Shown here: positions 8,602 through 16,461 of the stretch, piece after piece
Position numbering within the stretch: position 1 is the stretch's first letter
Layout: each line of letters opens with the position of its first letter
Assembly: GCA_021799495.1 (NCBI GenBank)
Contig: JAJZAI010000008.1
Span: 25,279 to 89,278 of the forward strand
Direction of reading: 5' to 3'
From: Deltaproteobacteria bacterium
GTDB taxonomy: Bacteria > Desulfobacterota > Binatia > Binatales > Binataceae
Length of the DNA stretch: 64,000 bases
Translations under genes and position numbers: made by a program
Notes under the pieces: generated by a model
The model's input: the letters and a program-made list of their open reading frames with translations, nothing else
The model's database searches: none
Told to the model about the DNA's origin: nothing

Positions 8602-9414
8602 TTATACAGTCGCGCGCCCGTGCGGATGAAGCGGCCGGATTTGCGCGGGCCTGCGATTTATCGCGGGAATTTCAGTGTCTTCCCGCTGCGCCCAACGGAA
8701 GAAAATCCCGCTGAAAACGAACATGATATAGACGCCCTGGCCAACCCACATCACCAGTCCGCCAAGCACCTGATCCGCGCGCGGCGTGAGCCCCAGCGGA
8801 TGCGGCCCCATCGTGTAGTACATGTAGAGCACCGAATCCGCCATCGTAATCGGCGCGGCCACCGCGGTCATCGGAATCATCAACAGAAAGAGGTAGAGAA
8901 TCTGCAACGGATAGGAAAGCCGGGGAAATTCGGGCACGGGACTGACGATCGGCCACCACAGCAGCACGCCGACGATCAGCAGGCCCAATCTGATTCCGCC
9001 GAAGAACGACTTAACGTGGCAGACCCGGTCGCATAGAGCCGGGTAATGCAACAGCGCGAAGAACATCGAGAACAACAGAAACGCGACCAGTGGGCGCGTG
9101 ACGATGCGAAAGAACGGCTCAACAACCCGCCGCATGAGAATCGGGCGCAACATCCAATCCGGCGTTCCCAGAAGAATAAGGGGCGGGATGACAAACACCA
9201 GCATCATCTGTTGAAAGATGTACGCGGCGAAGAAAAAACCTTTCGCGGCCTGGTCGAGCGGCCCGGTAAGGGTTAACAAAAGCAGGATCACGGCGAAGCC
9301 GAACGCCAGTTCCTGGCGCTGGCGAGGACGCCTGCCCGCGACGTACGCCGCGCCGACATAAACCGCGGCGAACGCGATGATCGATACGATTACGTCAGGT
9401 TTCGCTTCCCACAT
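8602..9414 (-). CDS. ctaG: cytochrome c oxidase assembly factor CtaG (caa3 type)
   Basis: 270 residues with seven hydrophobic segments, matching the CtaG_Bacillus/caa3 assembly family. Family-like features are LTGPLDQAAKGFFFAAYIFQ, FVIPPLILLGTPDW, LLHYPALCDRV and a GPHPLGLTPRADQVLGGLVMW loop. It is thought to help copper insertion into the oxidase in the cytoplasmic membrane. It is the last gene of the respiratory operon, 37 bases after the subunit IV gene. The 102-base gap to the convergent 7153-8499 gene contains a GCCCGC/GCGGGC hairpin at 8567-8581 without a T-run. Confidence 0.88.
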   Translation of the reverse strand: MWEAKPDVIVSIIAFAAVYVGAAYVAGRRPRQRQELAFGFAVILLLLTLTGPLDQAAKGFFFAAYIFQQMMLVFVIPPLILLGTPDWMLRPILMRRVVEPFFRIVTRPLVAFLLFSMFFALLHYPALCDRVCHVKSFFGGIRLGLLIVGVLLWWPIVSPVPEFPRLSYPLQILYLFLLMIPMTAVAAPITMADSVLYMYYTMGPHPLGLTPRADQVLGGLVMWVGQGVYIMFVFSGIFFRWAQREDTEIPAINRRPAQIRPLHPHGRATV

Positions 9415-9451
9415 GGCTTATCGCCCGCTCCCGGCCCGTCGCACCATCTTA

Positions 9452-9802
9452 CTAGGCTCTGATGATGAACATATGATGGCCCAGATATGCGAACAGCAGC
9501 ATCAGCGACATGCAAATCAGCACCGCCAGCATCAATGGAAAGACGAAGAAAATCGAAAAAACGGTGCTGTCGTACCATAGATGCATGTAAAACGACGCGA
9601 CCAAAATGAATTTGGCGATCGCGAGAACAATCAGGAGCGGCACCAGCACCGATTGCAGCGCGGCTGCATAAAAGACGCCGATTTCCATTGCGGTCAGAAT
9701 ACACAGCACCACCGCCACCACAATGTAGACCATCGGGCCGGGATGCTCGTCATGCACGATCGCGTGCGCGTCGTGCGCGTGATCGATTGCGTGCTCGCTC
9801 AT
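9452..9802 (-). CDS. cytochrome c oxidase subunit IV (prokaryotic type)
   Basis: 116 residues with a His-rich N-terminus (HAIDHAHDAHAIVHDEHPG) and three hydrophobic segments, as in caa3-type subunit IV proteins (COX4_pro). It is a structural subunit in the cytoplasmic membrane without redox cofactors. The ATG overlaps the stop of the fused subunit I/III gene by four bases (ATGA), which implies translational coupling. Placement between the catalytic subunits and ctaG supports the call. Confidence 0.9.
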   Translation of the reverse strand: MSEHAIDHAHDAHAIVHDEHPGPMVYIVVAVVLCILTAMEIGVFYAAALQSVLVPLLIVLAIAKFILVASFYMHLWYDSTVFSIFFVFPLMLAVLICMSLMLLFAYLGHHMFIIRA

Positions 9803-12264
9803 GCGTGTTTAATCGTCCTCATCAAATAGATCAGGGTGAAGATGACAACCCACACGATATCCACGAAGTGCCAGTAAAGACCCGCGATTTCGACCGACAA
9901 CGCGCGGCTCTTGCCGATTTTGCCGCGCGCCCCGGCGATCGCCATCGTGATCAGCCAGCATACGCCGATAAACACGTGGAAGCCGTGGAAGCCAACCAGC
10001 GTATAGAAACACTGGCTGAACAGGTTGCTGTTGTAGAGCATTCCACGCGCATAAAAGTCGTGGAATTCGAAGACCTGGCCACCCAGAAAGATGCACCCGA
10101 AGAAGGCCGTGCCGAACAGCCAGAAAGTTCCCCAGAACCGATCGCCGCGCTGATAGCCGGCGAGCGCCAGAACCATCAGCAAGCTCGACATCAGCAGGAC
10201 GAACGTGCTGAATGAGGTCAGCGGAATGTTCAGTATCTGGGCGTCGGGATAGCCAATGCTCCGCGACTTATAAACCATGTAGGTTGAGATCAGGCTGGCG
10301 AAGAATACGCATTCCGAACCGATAAAGGCCCAGATGCCGAGTTTGCGATTGTCCAACCCAAGGAAGCTCTCGCCGACCTGATGGGGATTGTCCTGGCCCC
10401 AGTCGATGTACTCGAACGACATCGAGATCGCAGTGAAAGCAAGCAATCCAAGACCGCCGAACACCAGCCGATACCAGCCGACCAGCATGCCCACACCGGC
10501 GAGGAAGATGGCCCCGCCCATGACCAGCGGGTACAACGACGGCTCGGGCATATGGATCGCCGCGATTTCTTCGGCCGACGGCGGCGGCAGGTAATCCACG
10601 TTGAGGCGTTTTTCGCCGAGTCCCGAAGCCTCCACGTCGCCGTATTTTTCGACCCAGAAAGCGTCGCGCGAGTGAACCGCCGGCACGGTCACGAAGTTAT
10701 AGACCGGCGGCGGCGACGGCGTCATCCATTCGAGCGTGCGCGCGTTCCATGGATCGGCGCTCGCGCGTTCGCCGTTGAACCAGCTATAGGCGACGTTGAA
10801 GAAGAAAATCAGGAAAGTCGCGCCCAGAAAAAACGCGCTTACGCTCTCGAAAAAGTTCCAGAAATCCCATCCCATTCCCGGCGCGTACGTGTAAATGCGG
10901 CGCGGCATTCCCAGTTCGCCCAGGAAATGCATCGGGAAGAAGGTGCAGTTGAAGAAAATCGTGGTCAGCCAGAAATGCCATTTGCCGAGCGTTTCGTTCA
11001 TCATCCGGCCGCTGATTTTCGGGAACCAGTAGTAGAACGACGCCAGGATCGCCATCAGCACGCCGCCAAACAGCACGTAATGGAAATGCGCGATGATGAT
11101 GTAGGAATCGGTCTGCTCCATATCGACCGGAGCGCTGGCGTGCATCACGCCGCTCAGGCCGCCGATCGTGAATTCAAGGATGAAGCCGAGCGCGAAAAGC
11201 ATCGCGGTGGTGAACCGCAATCGCCCTCCCCACACCGTCGCGATCCATGAGAACACTTTCACGCCGGTCGGAATCGCGATCAGCATCGAGGTGATCGAAA
11301 ACGCGCTGTCGGCGACCGGCCCCATTCCGGTCGCGAACATGTGATGGCCCCAGACGCCATAGGAGAGAAAGGCGATCAGGATGATCGAATAGGCCATCAT
11401 CGGATAGCCGAACAGCGGCTTGCGCGAGAAAACCGGCAGTATTTCGGAAATCATGCCGAACGCCGGCAGGGCCATGATGTACACCTCGGGATGGCCGAAG
11501 ATCCAGAACAGGTGCTGCCACAGGATTGGCGTCGCGCCGGCGATCACGCGATAGAAGTGCGTGTCGAAATAACGATCGGCGAAGAGAAAGATCAGGCCGA
11601 CCGTCAGCGCGGGGAAGGCGAGCAGCAGCAAAATGACCGTCACCAGCAGCGCCCAGATGAACATCGGCATGCGCATGAAGGTCATGCCGGGCGCGCGCAT
11701 GTTGACGATCGTGACGAAGAAATTCAGCGCGCTCATCACCGACGAAACGCCCAGGATGAGCAGGCCGACATCGTAGTAGTCGATATTCAATCCGGGCGAA
11801 TAGTAAACTTCACTGAGGTTCGCATAACCGAACCATCCGCCGTTCGGCAGGCCGCCCCAGATCCATCCGAAGTTCAGCACCATAGCGCCAAGCAGGAAAA
11901 TCCAGAAACTGAGCGCGTTGACCCGCGGAAACGCAACGTCCCGCGCGCCGATTTGCAGCGGGATGAGAAAGTTGCCGAAAAAGCCGGTCTCCAGCGGCAT
12001 GACGACGAGAAAGATCATCGTCAAGCCGTGCATCGTGAAAATCTGATTGTAGAAATCCGCGGTGAGGAAATGATTGTCCGGAACAATAAGCTGCGCCCGG
12101 ATCAGCATCGCCTCGATTCCGCCGAGTCCCATCAGCAACAGCGCCGTGACGCCGTACATCACGGCGATGCGTTTGTGGTCGATGGTGGTGAGCCATCCGT
12201 AGATGCCGCCGCCCTCAAGATAGCTCGCCTGCTCGAGATGTAATGGTTTTGGTTGCGCCGCCAT
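9799..12264 (-). CDS. cytochrome c oxidase fused subunit I/III
   Basis: 821 residues, the length of a natural CtaD-CtaE fusion. Residues 1 to about 560 are subunit I. The haem/copper ligands are visible in TMHGLTMIFL, WIFGHPEVYIMALPAFG (CuB His, cross-linked Tyr, K/D-channel Glu), GHHMFATGM and IAHFHYVLFGG. This is therefore an A-type haem-copper oxidase. After a linker with two hydrophobic segments, residues from about 620 form subunit III (LGIWAFIGSECVFFASLI, HDFYARGMLYNSNLFS, GFHGFHVFIGV). It reduces O2 to water and pumps protons. It lies 11 bases downstream of the haem-c subunit II and overlaps the subunit IV gene by four bases. Confidence 0.96.
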   Translation of the reverse strand: MAAQPKPLHLEQASYLEGGGIYGWLTTIDHKRIAVMYGVTALLLMGLGGIEAMLIRAQLIVPDNHFLTADFYNQIFTMHGLTMIFLVVMPLETGFFGNFLIPLQIGARDVAFPRVNALSFWIFLLGAMVLNFGWIWGGLPNGGWFGYANLSEVYYSPGLNIDYYDVGLLILGVSSVMSALNFFVTIVNMRAPGMTFMRMPMFIWALLVTVILLLLAFPALTVGLIFLFADRYFDTHFYRVIAGATPILWQHLFWIFGHPEVYIMALPAFGMISEILPVFSRKPLFGYPMMAYSIILIAFLSYGVWGHHMFATGMGPVADSAFSITSMLIAIPTGVKVFSWIATVWGGRLRFTTAMLFALGFILEFTIGGLSGVMHASAPVDMEQTDSYIIIAHFHYVLFGGVLMAILASFYYWFPKISGRMMNETLGKWHFWLTTIFFNCTFFPMHFLGELGMPRRIYTYAPGMGWDFWNFFESVSAFFLGATFLIFFFNVAYSWFNGERASADPWNARTLEWMTPSPPPVYNFVTVPAVHSRDAFWVEKYGDVEASGLGEKRLNVDYLPPPSAEEIAAIHMPEPSLYPLVMGGAIFLAGVGMLVGWYRLVFGGLGLLAFTAISMSFEYIDWGQDNPHQVGESFLGLDNRKLGIWAFIGSECVFFASLISTYMVYKSRSIGYPDAQILNIPLTSFSTFVLLMSSLLMVLALAGYQRGDRFWGTFWLFGTAFFGCIFLGGQVFEFHDFYARGMLYNSNLFSQCFYTLVGFHGFHVFIGVCWLITMAIAGARGKIGKSRALSVEIAGLYWHFVDIVWVVIFTLIYLMRTIKHA

Positions 12265-12275
12265 TTGAAAATTCC

Positions 12276-13325
12276 CTATTTAAGGCTCTCGAGATACGCG
12301 ACCAGATCGGTCAGTTGTTGCCCCTGCACGCCCAGCGTCGGCATATGCGCCCCCGGCTTAACCTTGTCGGGATTCTCGATCCACATAGCCACGTTAGCCG
12401 GCGTGTTGTCCATGATGCTACCGGCAAAAGTCGTTCGGCTGCCGAAATGAGTCAGATCGGGACCGCGGAATCCGAACGCATACTGTTTCGAGAATCCGGA
12501 GACTCCCTTGATCGTGTGGCAAATCGCGCACGGCGCGTTCGCCCACTCTTTGGCGCCGGCGGCCGCGTCTCCGCCCGCGGGCCTGACCGGTCCATCGAGC
12601 TGATGCGCGGTCCATTGCTTGAACTGCTCGGGCGTATCGACGAACAGACGGAACCGCATGTTCGCATGCGAGGTGCCGCAATACTCGGTGCACTGCCCGT
12701 AGTACTCGCCCGGCTTGTCCGCGGTGAGCGTAATCTGATTGACCTGGCCGGGCACGACGTCGCGCTTGCCGCCGATCGCGGGCATGAAAAAGCTATGGAT
12801 TACGTCGTCCGAAACCATCGAGAAATGAATCACCTGGCCTTCGGGAATATGCACTTCGTCGGCGGTGTCGACGCCGCTGGACGGATAGCGGAATTCCCAC
12901 CACCACTGATGCGCTATGACGCGGACTTCGAGCGCGTTCGCGGGCCACTTGTCAGGCTGGGTTTTGATAATGGTGTTAACCGTCGGCACCGTGATCGCGA
13001 CCAGAATCAGCGCCGGAATCACCGTCCAGAGCATTTCCAGCGTCACGTCCGAGTGCATCGCCGACGGCTCGCCGGGATCGCCCTCGCGGCTGGAATAAAT
13101 AAAAATCGCGCCGATCATCGCGGCGATCACAACGACCAGCACGATCGCGTCAAGAATCGTGATCTCTTTGAACAGCGAGGTGAACGCGCGCGTCAAATCC
13201 GATTGCGGCGACAGCGTGTCCATCGGATACGGACCGCCGCCGCATCCCGACAACACGGCTCCGCACAGCGCCGCGACGACGCCCGAAAGCCCCACTCGCG
13301 CGCGATCGAACAGGTTCGGCCTCAT
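12276..13325 (-). CDS. cytochrome c oxidase subunit II with C-terminal haem c (caa3 type)
   Basis: 349 residues. A lipoprotein signal with LSGC lipobox (about residues 19-31) is followed by two transmembrane hairpin helices and the cupredoxin domain. The complete CuA set is CTEYCGTSHANM, with an upstream WWWEFRYP aromatic patch. A fused cytochrome c domain follows (CAICH around residue 264, axial Met probably in AHMPTLG). It receives electrons through haem c into CuA and then subunit I. The frame opens further upstream, but the ATG at 13325 overlaps the actF stop (ATGA) and begins the signal peptide. The tethered haem may substitute for a separate cytochrome c. Confidence 0.95.
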   Translation of the reverse strand: MRPNLFDRARVGLSGVVAALCGAVLSGCGGGPYPMDTLSPQSDLTRAFTSLFKEITILDAIVLVVVIAAMIGAIFIYSSREGDPGEPSAMHSDVTLEMLWTVIPALILVAITVPTVNTIIKTQPDKWPANALEVRVIAHQWWWEFRYPSSGVDTADEVHIPEGQVIHFSMVSDDVIHSFFMPAIGGKRDVVPGQVNQITLTADKPGEYYGQCTEYCGTSHANMRFRLFVDTPEQFKQWTAHQLDGPVRPAGGDAAAGAKEWANAPCAICHTIKGVSGFSKQYAFGFRGPDLTHFGSRTTFAGSIMDNTPANVAMWIENPDKVKPGAHMPTLGVQGQQLTDLVAYLESLK

Positions 13326-14536
13326 CGCCCGCCTCCCGTCGCGTCCGCGGCCGCCACGTTGGCCAAAAGCTTCAGCCCGGGCGTCGCGCACAGTAGAAAG
13401 GCTCCGAGAAATCCGGCCGTAACGCATAGTTCAACCCATCCGAGCGGCAGCTTGTTCGGCGATAGCGAGGGAACCACCAGGATATAATTCAGGTCCCACA
13501 CGCCAACTAACCCTAGCAAAGCCACCGTACCAAGAATCGCGGGCGTCTTCTTCGGCTTGACGCCCAGCAAAGTGAAGAACGGAACAACCCATATCAGCAG
13601 CGGAGCCAGCCACGTCATGAACATCCACGGATGATGCCAGCAGCGCGCGATGATGAAGAAAGTCTCGGAAGGAAGATCGCCGTACCATATGACGATGTAT
13701 TGAGCGAAAGTCAGATACATCCAGAAGATCGAAAAGGCGAAGATCATCTTGCCGAGGTCGTGGCGCACCTTTCCGCGATCGAATGTGTTGCCCGACGGCA
13801 GCGCCTTGCGCATCCGCACCGCCGTGAACGCCATCGCCACGATATTCGACCAGAAGACCGTCGCGAAGTACCACCATCCAAACAGCGTGCTGTGCCAGCG
13901 CGGCGACAGCGACGAGATCAGGTCGAACGCGAACAGCGTCCATACCACGGCGAACAGGATGCCGACGGTGGGCGCCAGCCGCCGGATCGCTTTCGGCGGC
14001 ATCTCGATCGTTTCCGGCCGGCCGTGCCAATCCTCCGCCGCGCGCGAACGCGACGCGGCGACGAACCACGACGCCACCAGCACGATTATCGCGAGCGCCA
14101 GATAGTCGCGCGCGAAGAAGAACGGCACGTTCAACCACATCGCCTGCCTGGGATTCGGATGGGCAATCCACGGAAATATCTGGTTGCGCCCGATAAAAAC
14201 TCCCAGAAACAGGACAAATGCCAGCGGCAGAAAGCGCCACCATGCTTCGGCCATTCGATATTGCACGGTTCCCGCCCAGCGCGCCTGCGTCAGATAGAAC
14301 GCCGCCGAGCACACTACGCCGCCTTCGGCGATGCCGGTGAAGTACAGCCAGTTGACCAGCCAGCTCGACCAGACGCGTTGCGCGTGGCCGCTGGCCAGCC
14401 CGAACACGACGCCGATCACGCCGAGCGCCACCAGAAGGAATGAAATCGAAGTAAGGCGGCCCCAGTTCAGCCGGACCGGCTCATGAATCGGCCGAATCGC
14501 CGCGGCCCCCAACGATGCAGGTTGCTTAGCGCTCAT
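13322..14536 (-). CDS. actF: alternative complex III subunit ActF (NrfD-like quinone-site protein)
   Basis: 404 residues with about ten hydrophobic segments, the length and pattern of ActF, the second NrfD-like membrane subunit of quinol:cytochrome c oxidoreductase. Recognisable features are GHAQRVWSSWLVNWLYFTGIAEGG, IGRNQIFPWIAHP and MIFAFSIFWMYLTFAQYIVIW. It contributes a membrane scaffold and possible quinone site. It starts only 36 bases after the actD stop, so the actE that often lies between them is missing. Its stop overlaps the coxB start by four bases, coupling complex III to the oxidase. Confidence 0.9.
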   Translation of the reverse strand: MSAKQPASLGAAAIRPIHEPVRLNWGRLTSISFLLVALGVIGVVFGLASGHAQRVWSSWLVNWLYFTGIAEGGVVCSAAFYLTQARWAGTVQYRMAEAWWRFLPLAFVLFLGVFIGRNQIFPWIAHPNPRQAMWLNVPFFFARDYLALAIIVLVASWFVAASRSRAAEDWHGRPETIEMPPKAIRRLAPTVGILFAVVWTLFAFDLISSLSPRWHSTLFGWWYFATVFWSNIVAMAFTAVRMRKALPSGNTFDRGKVRHDLGKMIFAFSIFWMYLTFAQYIVIWYGDLPSETFFIIARCWHHPWMFMTWLAPLLIWVVPFFTLLGVKPKKTPAILGTVALLGLVGVWDLNYILVVPSLSPNKLPLGWVELCVTAGFLGAFLLCATPGLKLLANVAAADATGGGR

Positions 14537-14572
14537 ATTCCTTTAGGCCCCGTCATTCCCGAGCATCGCCGC

Positions 14573-15097
14573 TCAAGCGGCCGCCCGCGCGACTTCCTCG
14601 GCTCCCGCGTCGCGCAGCATCGCTTCGACCCGGGACACGTCGCCGTCGCCGACCCGCGCCACCAGGCCGAACTTGTCGGCGCCGAACCGGGTCCGATAGC
14701 CGGGCGCCGGCTCGAAGGCCGGAAGGCGGCTGATGAAAAAGAAGCTCGACACCGCGCTCAGCACGCCAAACAGGATCATCAGCTCAAAGATGATGACGAT
14801 ATAGGGCGCGATCGCCGCGATTGGACGTCCGCCGGCGATAATGTTCCATTCCCACGACGTTCCGACCGTCAGAATCAAGCCGGTGAACGCCCCGGTGAAA
14901 CCTCCGGCGAGCACGAATTTCCGCACCGGGCTGCGGCCCCATCCGCGCACTTCGTCGACCGCTTCATTGATCTTCTCGCTCATAAAGGGCGAAAAAACGT
15001 TGAAGTCGTGGACGTGCGCCTTGTGCAGTCCTTCGATCGCCGCGGCGCATTCGTCTTCGCTCGTAAACGTGCCAATCAGTTCGATTTCGCCGTTCAT
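14573..15097 (-). CDS. actD: alternative complex III subunit ActD (DUF3341)
   Basis: 174 residues of the DUF3341/ActD family. An N-terminal soluble part (LIGTFTSEDECAAAIEGL) is followed by two transmembrane helices (about residues 60-80 and 95-115). A C-terminal soluble part contains FEPAPGYRTRFGADKFGL. The open frame extends further upstream, but the ATG at 15097 overlaps the actC stop (ATGA), the usual coupling in this operon. It is a structural subunit of the quinol-oxidising complex. Confidence 0.92.
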   Translation of the reverse strand: MNGEIELIGTFTSEDECAAAIEGLHKAHVHDFNVFSPFMSEKINEAVDEVRGWGRSPVRKFVLAGGFTGAFTGLILTVGTSWEWNIIAGGRPIAAIAPYIVIIFELMILFGVLSAVSSFFFISRLPAFEPAPGYRTRFGADKFGLVARVGDGDVSRVEAMLRDAGAEEVARAAA

Positions 15098-16461
15098 GCC
15101 GCTTTCCGATATGGGTATGGCTCGCGTATCGATTTGCGCAGCCAGGTTATTCCTTCCTTCAGCTCGGTCATCGAGACGATGGGAAGGAATTTCGTGAACA
15201 ACGAGAAATTCAGCAGGAACCAGCCGAAGCTGCCGATCGTGATCGCCACTTCCGTGATCTTCGGCACATAGAACCGCCACTGCGACGGCGTCTGCGCGGT
15301 CGACAGCGAGCCGGCGATCAGCACGAAGCGCTCAAGCCACATCCCGATATTCACGAATATCGAGATGATGAAGAGCCAGACCATGTTCGTGCGTATCCGC
15401 GGCGAGAACAGCAGCAGCGGCACGAGACAGTTGCATAGAATCATCCCGCCGAACAGATAGCCTTGCGATCCGAAGAAACGCTCATGGAACGTCATCATTT
15501 CGATCGGATCCTGCGCATACCAGACGACGAAAACTTCGGTCAGGTACGAGTAGGAAATGACCAGCGACGTGAACAACACCACTTTTGAAAGGTTGTCCAT
15601 GTGCCAGACCGTCACCAGGTCCTCGATATGCAGCCACTTGCGCATCGGCACCATCAGCGTGATCACCAGCGCGCAGCCGGAGAAAATCGCGCCGGCGACG
15701 AAATAGGGAGCGAAAATCGTGCTGTGCATGCCCGGCGTCTGCATCGTCGCGAAGTCCCAGGAAACGACGCTGTGGACCGACAGCACCAGCGGCGTCGCGA
15801 AACCCGCAAGCAGCAGATACGCCATCGAGAAGTTACGCCACTGCCGATCCGTTCCCTGCCATCCGCAAGCCAGAATCGTGTAGAACTTCTTGCGCCATCC
15901 GGTGGAAATATCGCGCTGGTTGGCGATATCCGGAATCAGCCCCATCGACAGGAACAGCGCGCTGGTGGTCAGGTAGGTGCTGATCGCGAAAAAGTCCCAG
16001 GTCAGCGGCGAGCGGAAATTGGGCTGCAAGTAGCGCTCGTTGGGATACGGGCACAGCCAGTAGAAATACCACGGCCGCCCGAGATGGATAATCGGGAAGA
16101 GGCCGGCGGTCACGACCGCGAAGATCGTCATCGTCTCCGCGCAGCGGTAAACCGCCGTGCGCCAGCGCGTGCGGAACAGATACAGCACCGCCGAGATCAG
16201 CGTTCCCGAATGCGCGATACCGACCCAGAACACGAAGTTCGTGATATAGACCGCCCAGTAGTTCGGCTGGCCGTAACCGGTCACGCCCAAACCTTCGTAA
16301 ATCTGGCGCGTCCAGTAACTGACGCCGACTGCAACGAGAAACGCCAGAAACGCCACCCATAGCCAGTACTTGAGGCCGGCGGGATTCATCACCCGCTGGG
16401 CCGTGCGATCGACGTCGATATAGTTTATCGGGAATTCACCCTGTCCGACGGCGGCTGCCAT
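15094..16461 (-). CDS. actC: alternative complex III subunit ActC (NrfD/PsrC-like)
   Basis: 455 residues with about ten hydrophobic segments, the NrfD/PsrC superfamily subunit that holds the quinol-oxidation site. Typical features are VFWVGIAHSGTLISAVLYLFR in the second helix region, IHLGRPWYFYWLCPYPN, and WDFFAIS after the third. It starts two bases before the actB stop codon region ends and overlaps actD by four bases, so the subunits are probably made together. Confidence 0.94.
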   Translation of the reverse strand: MAAAVGQGEFPINYIDVDRTAQRVMNPAGLKYWLWVAFLAFLVAVGVSYWTRQIYEGLGVTGYGQPNYWAVYITNFVFWVGIAHSGTLISAVLYLFRTRWRTAVYRCAETMTIFAVVTAGLFPIIHLGRPWYFYWLCPYPNERYLQPNFRSPLTWDFFAISTYLTTSALFLSMGLIPDIANQRDISTGWRKKFYTILACGWQGTDRQWRNFSMAYLLLAGFATPLVLSVHSVVSWDFATMQTPGMHSTIFAPYFVAGAIFSGCALVITLMVPMRKWLHIEDLVTVWHMDNLSKVVLFTSLVISYSYLTEVFVVWYAQDPIEMMTFHERFFGSQGYLFGGMILCNCLVPLLLFSPRIRTNMVWLFIISIFVNIGMWLERFVLIAGSLSTAQTPSQWRFYVPKITEVAITIGSFGWFLLNFSLFTKFLPIVSMTELKEGITWLRKSIREPYPYRKAA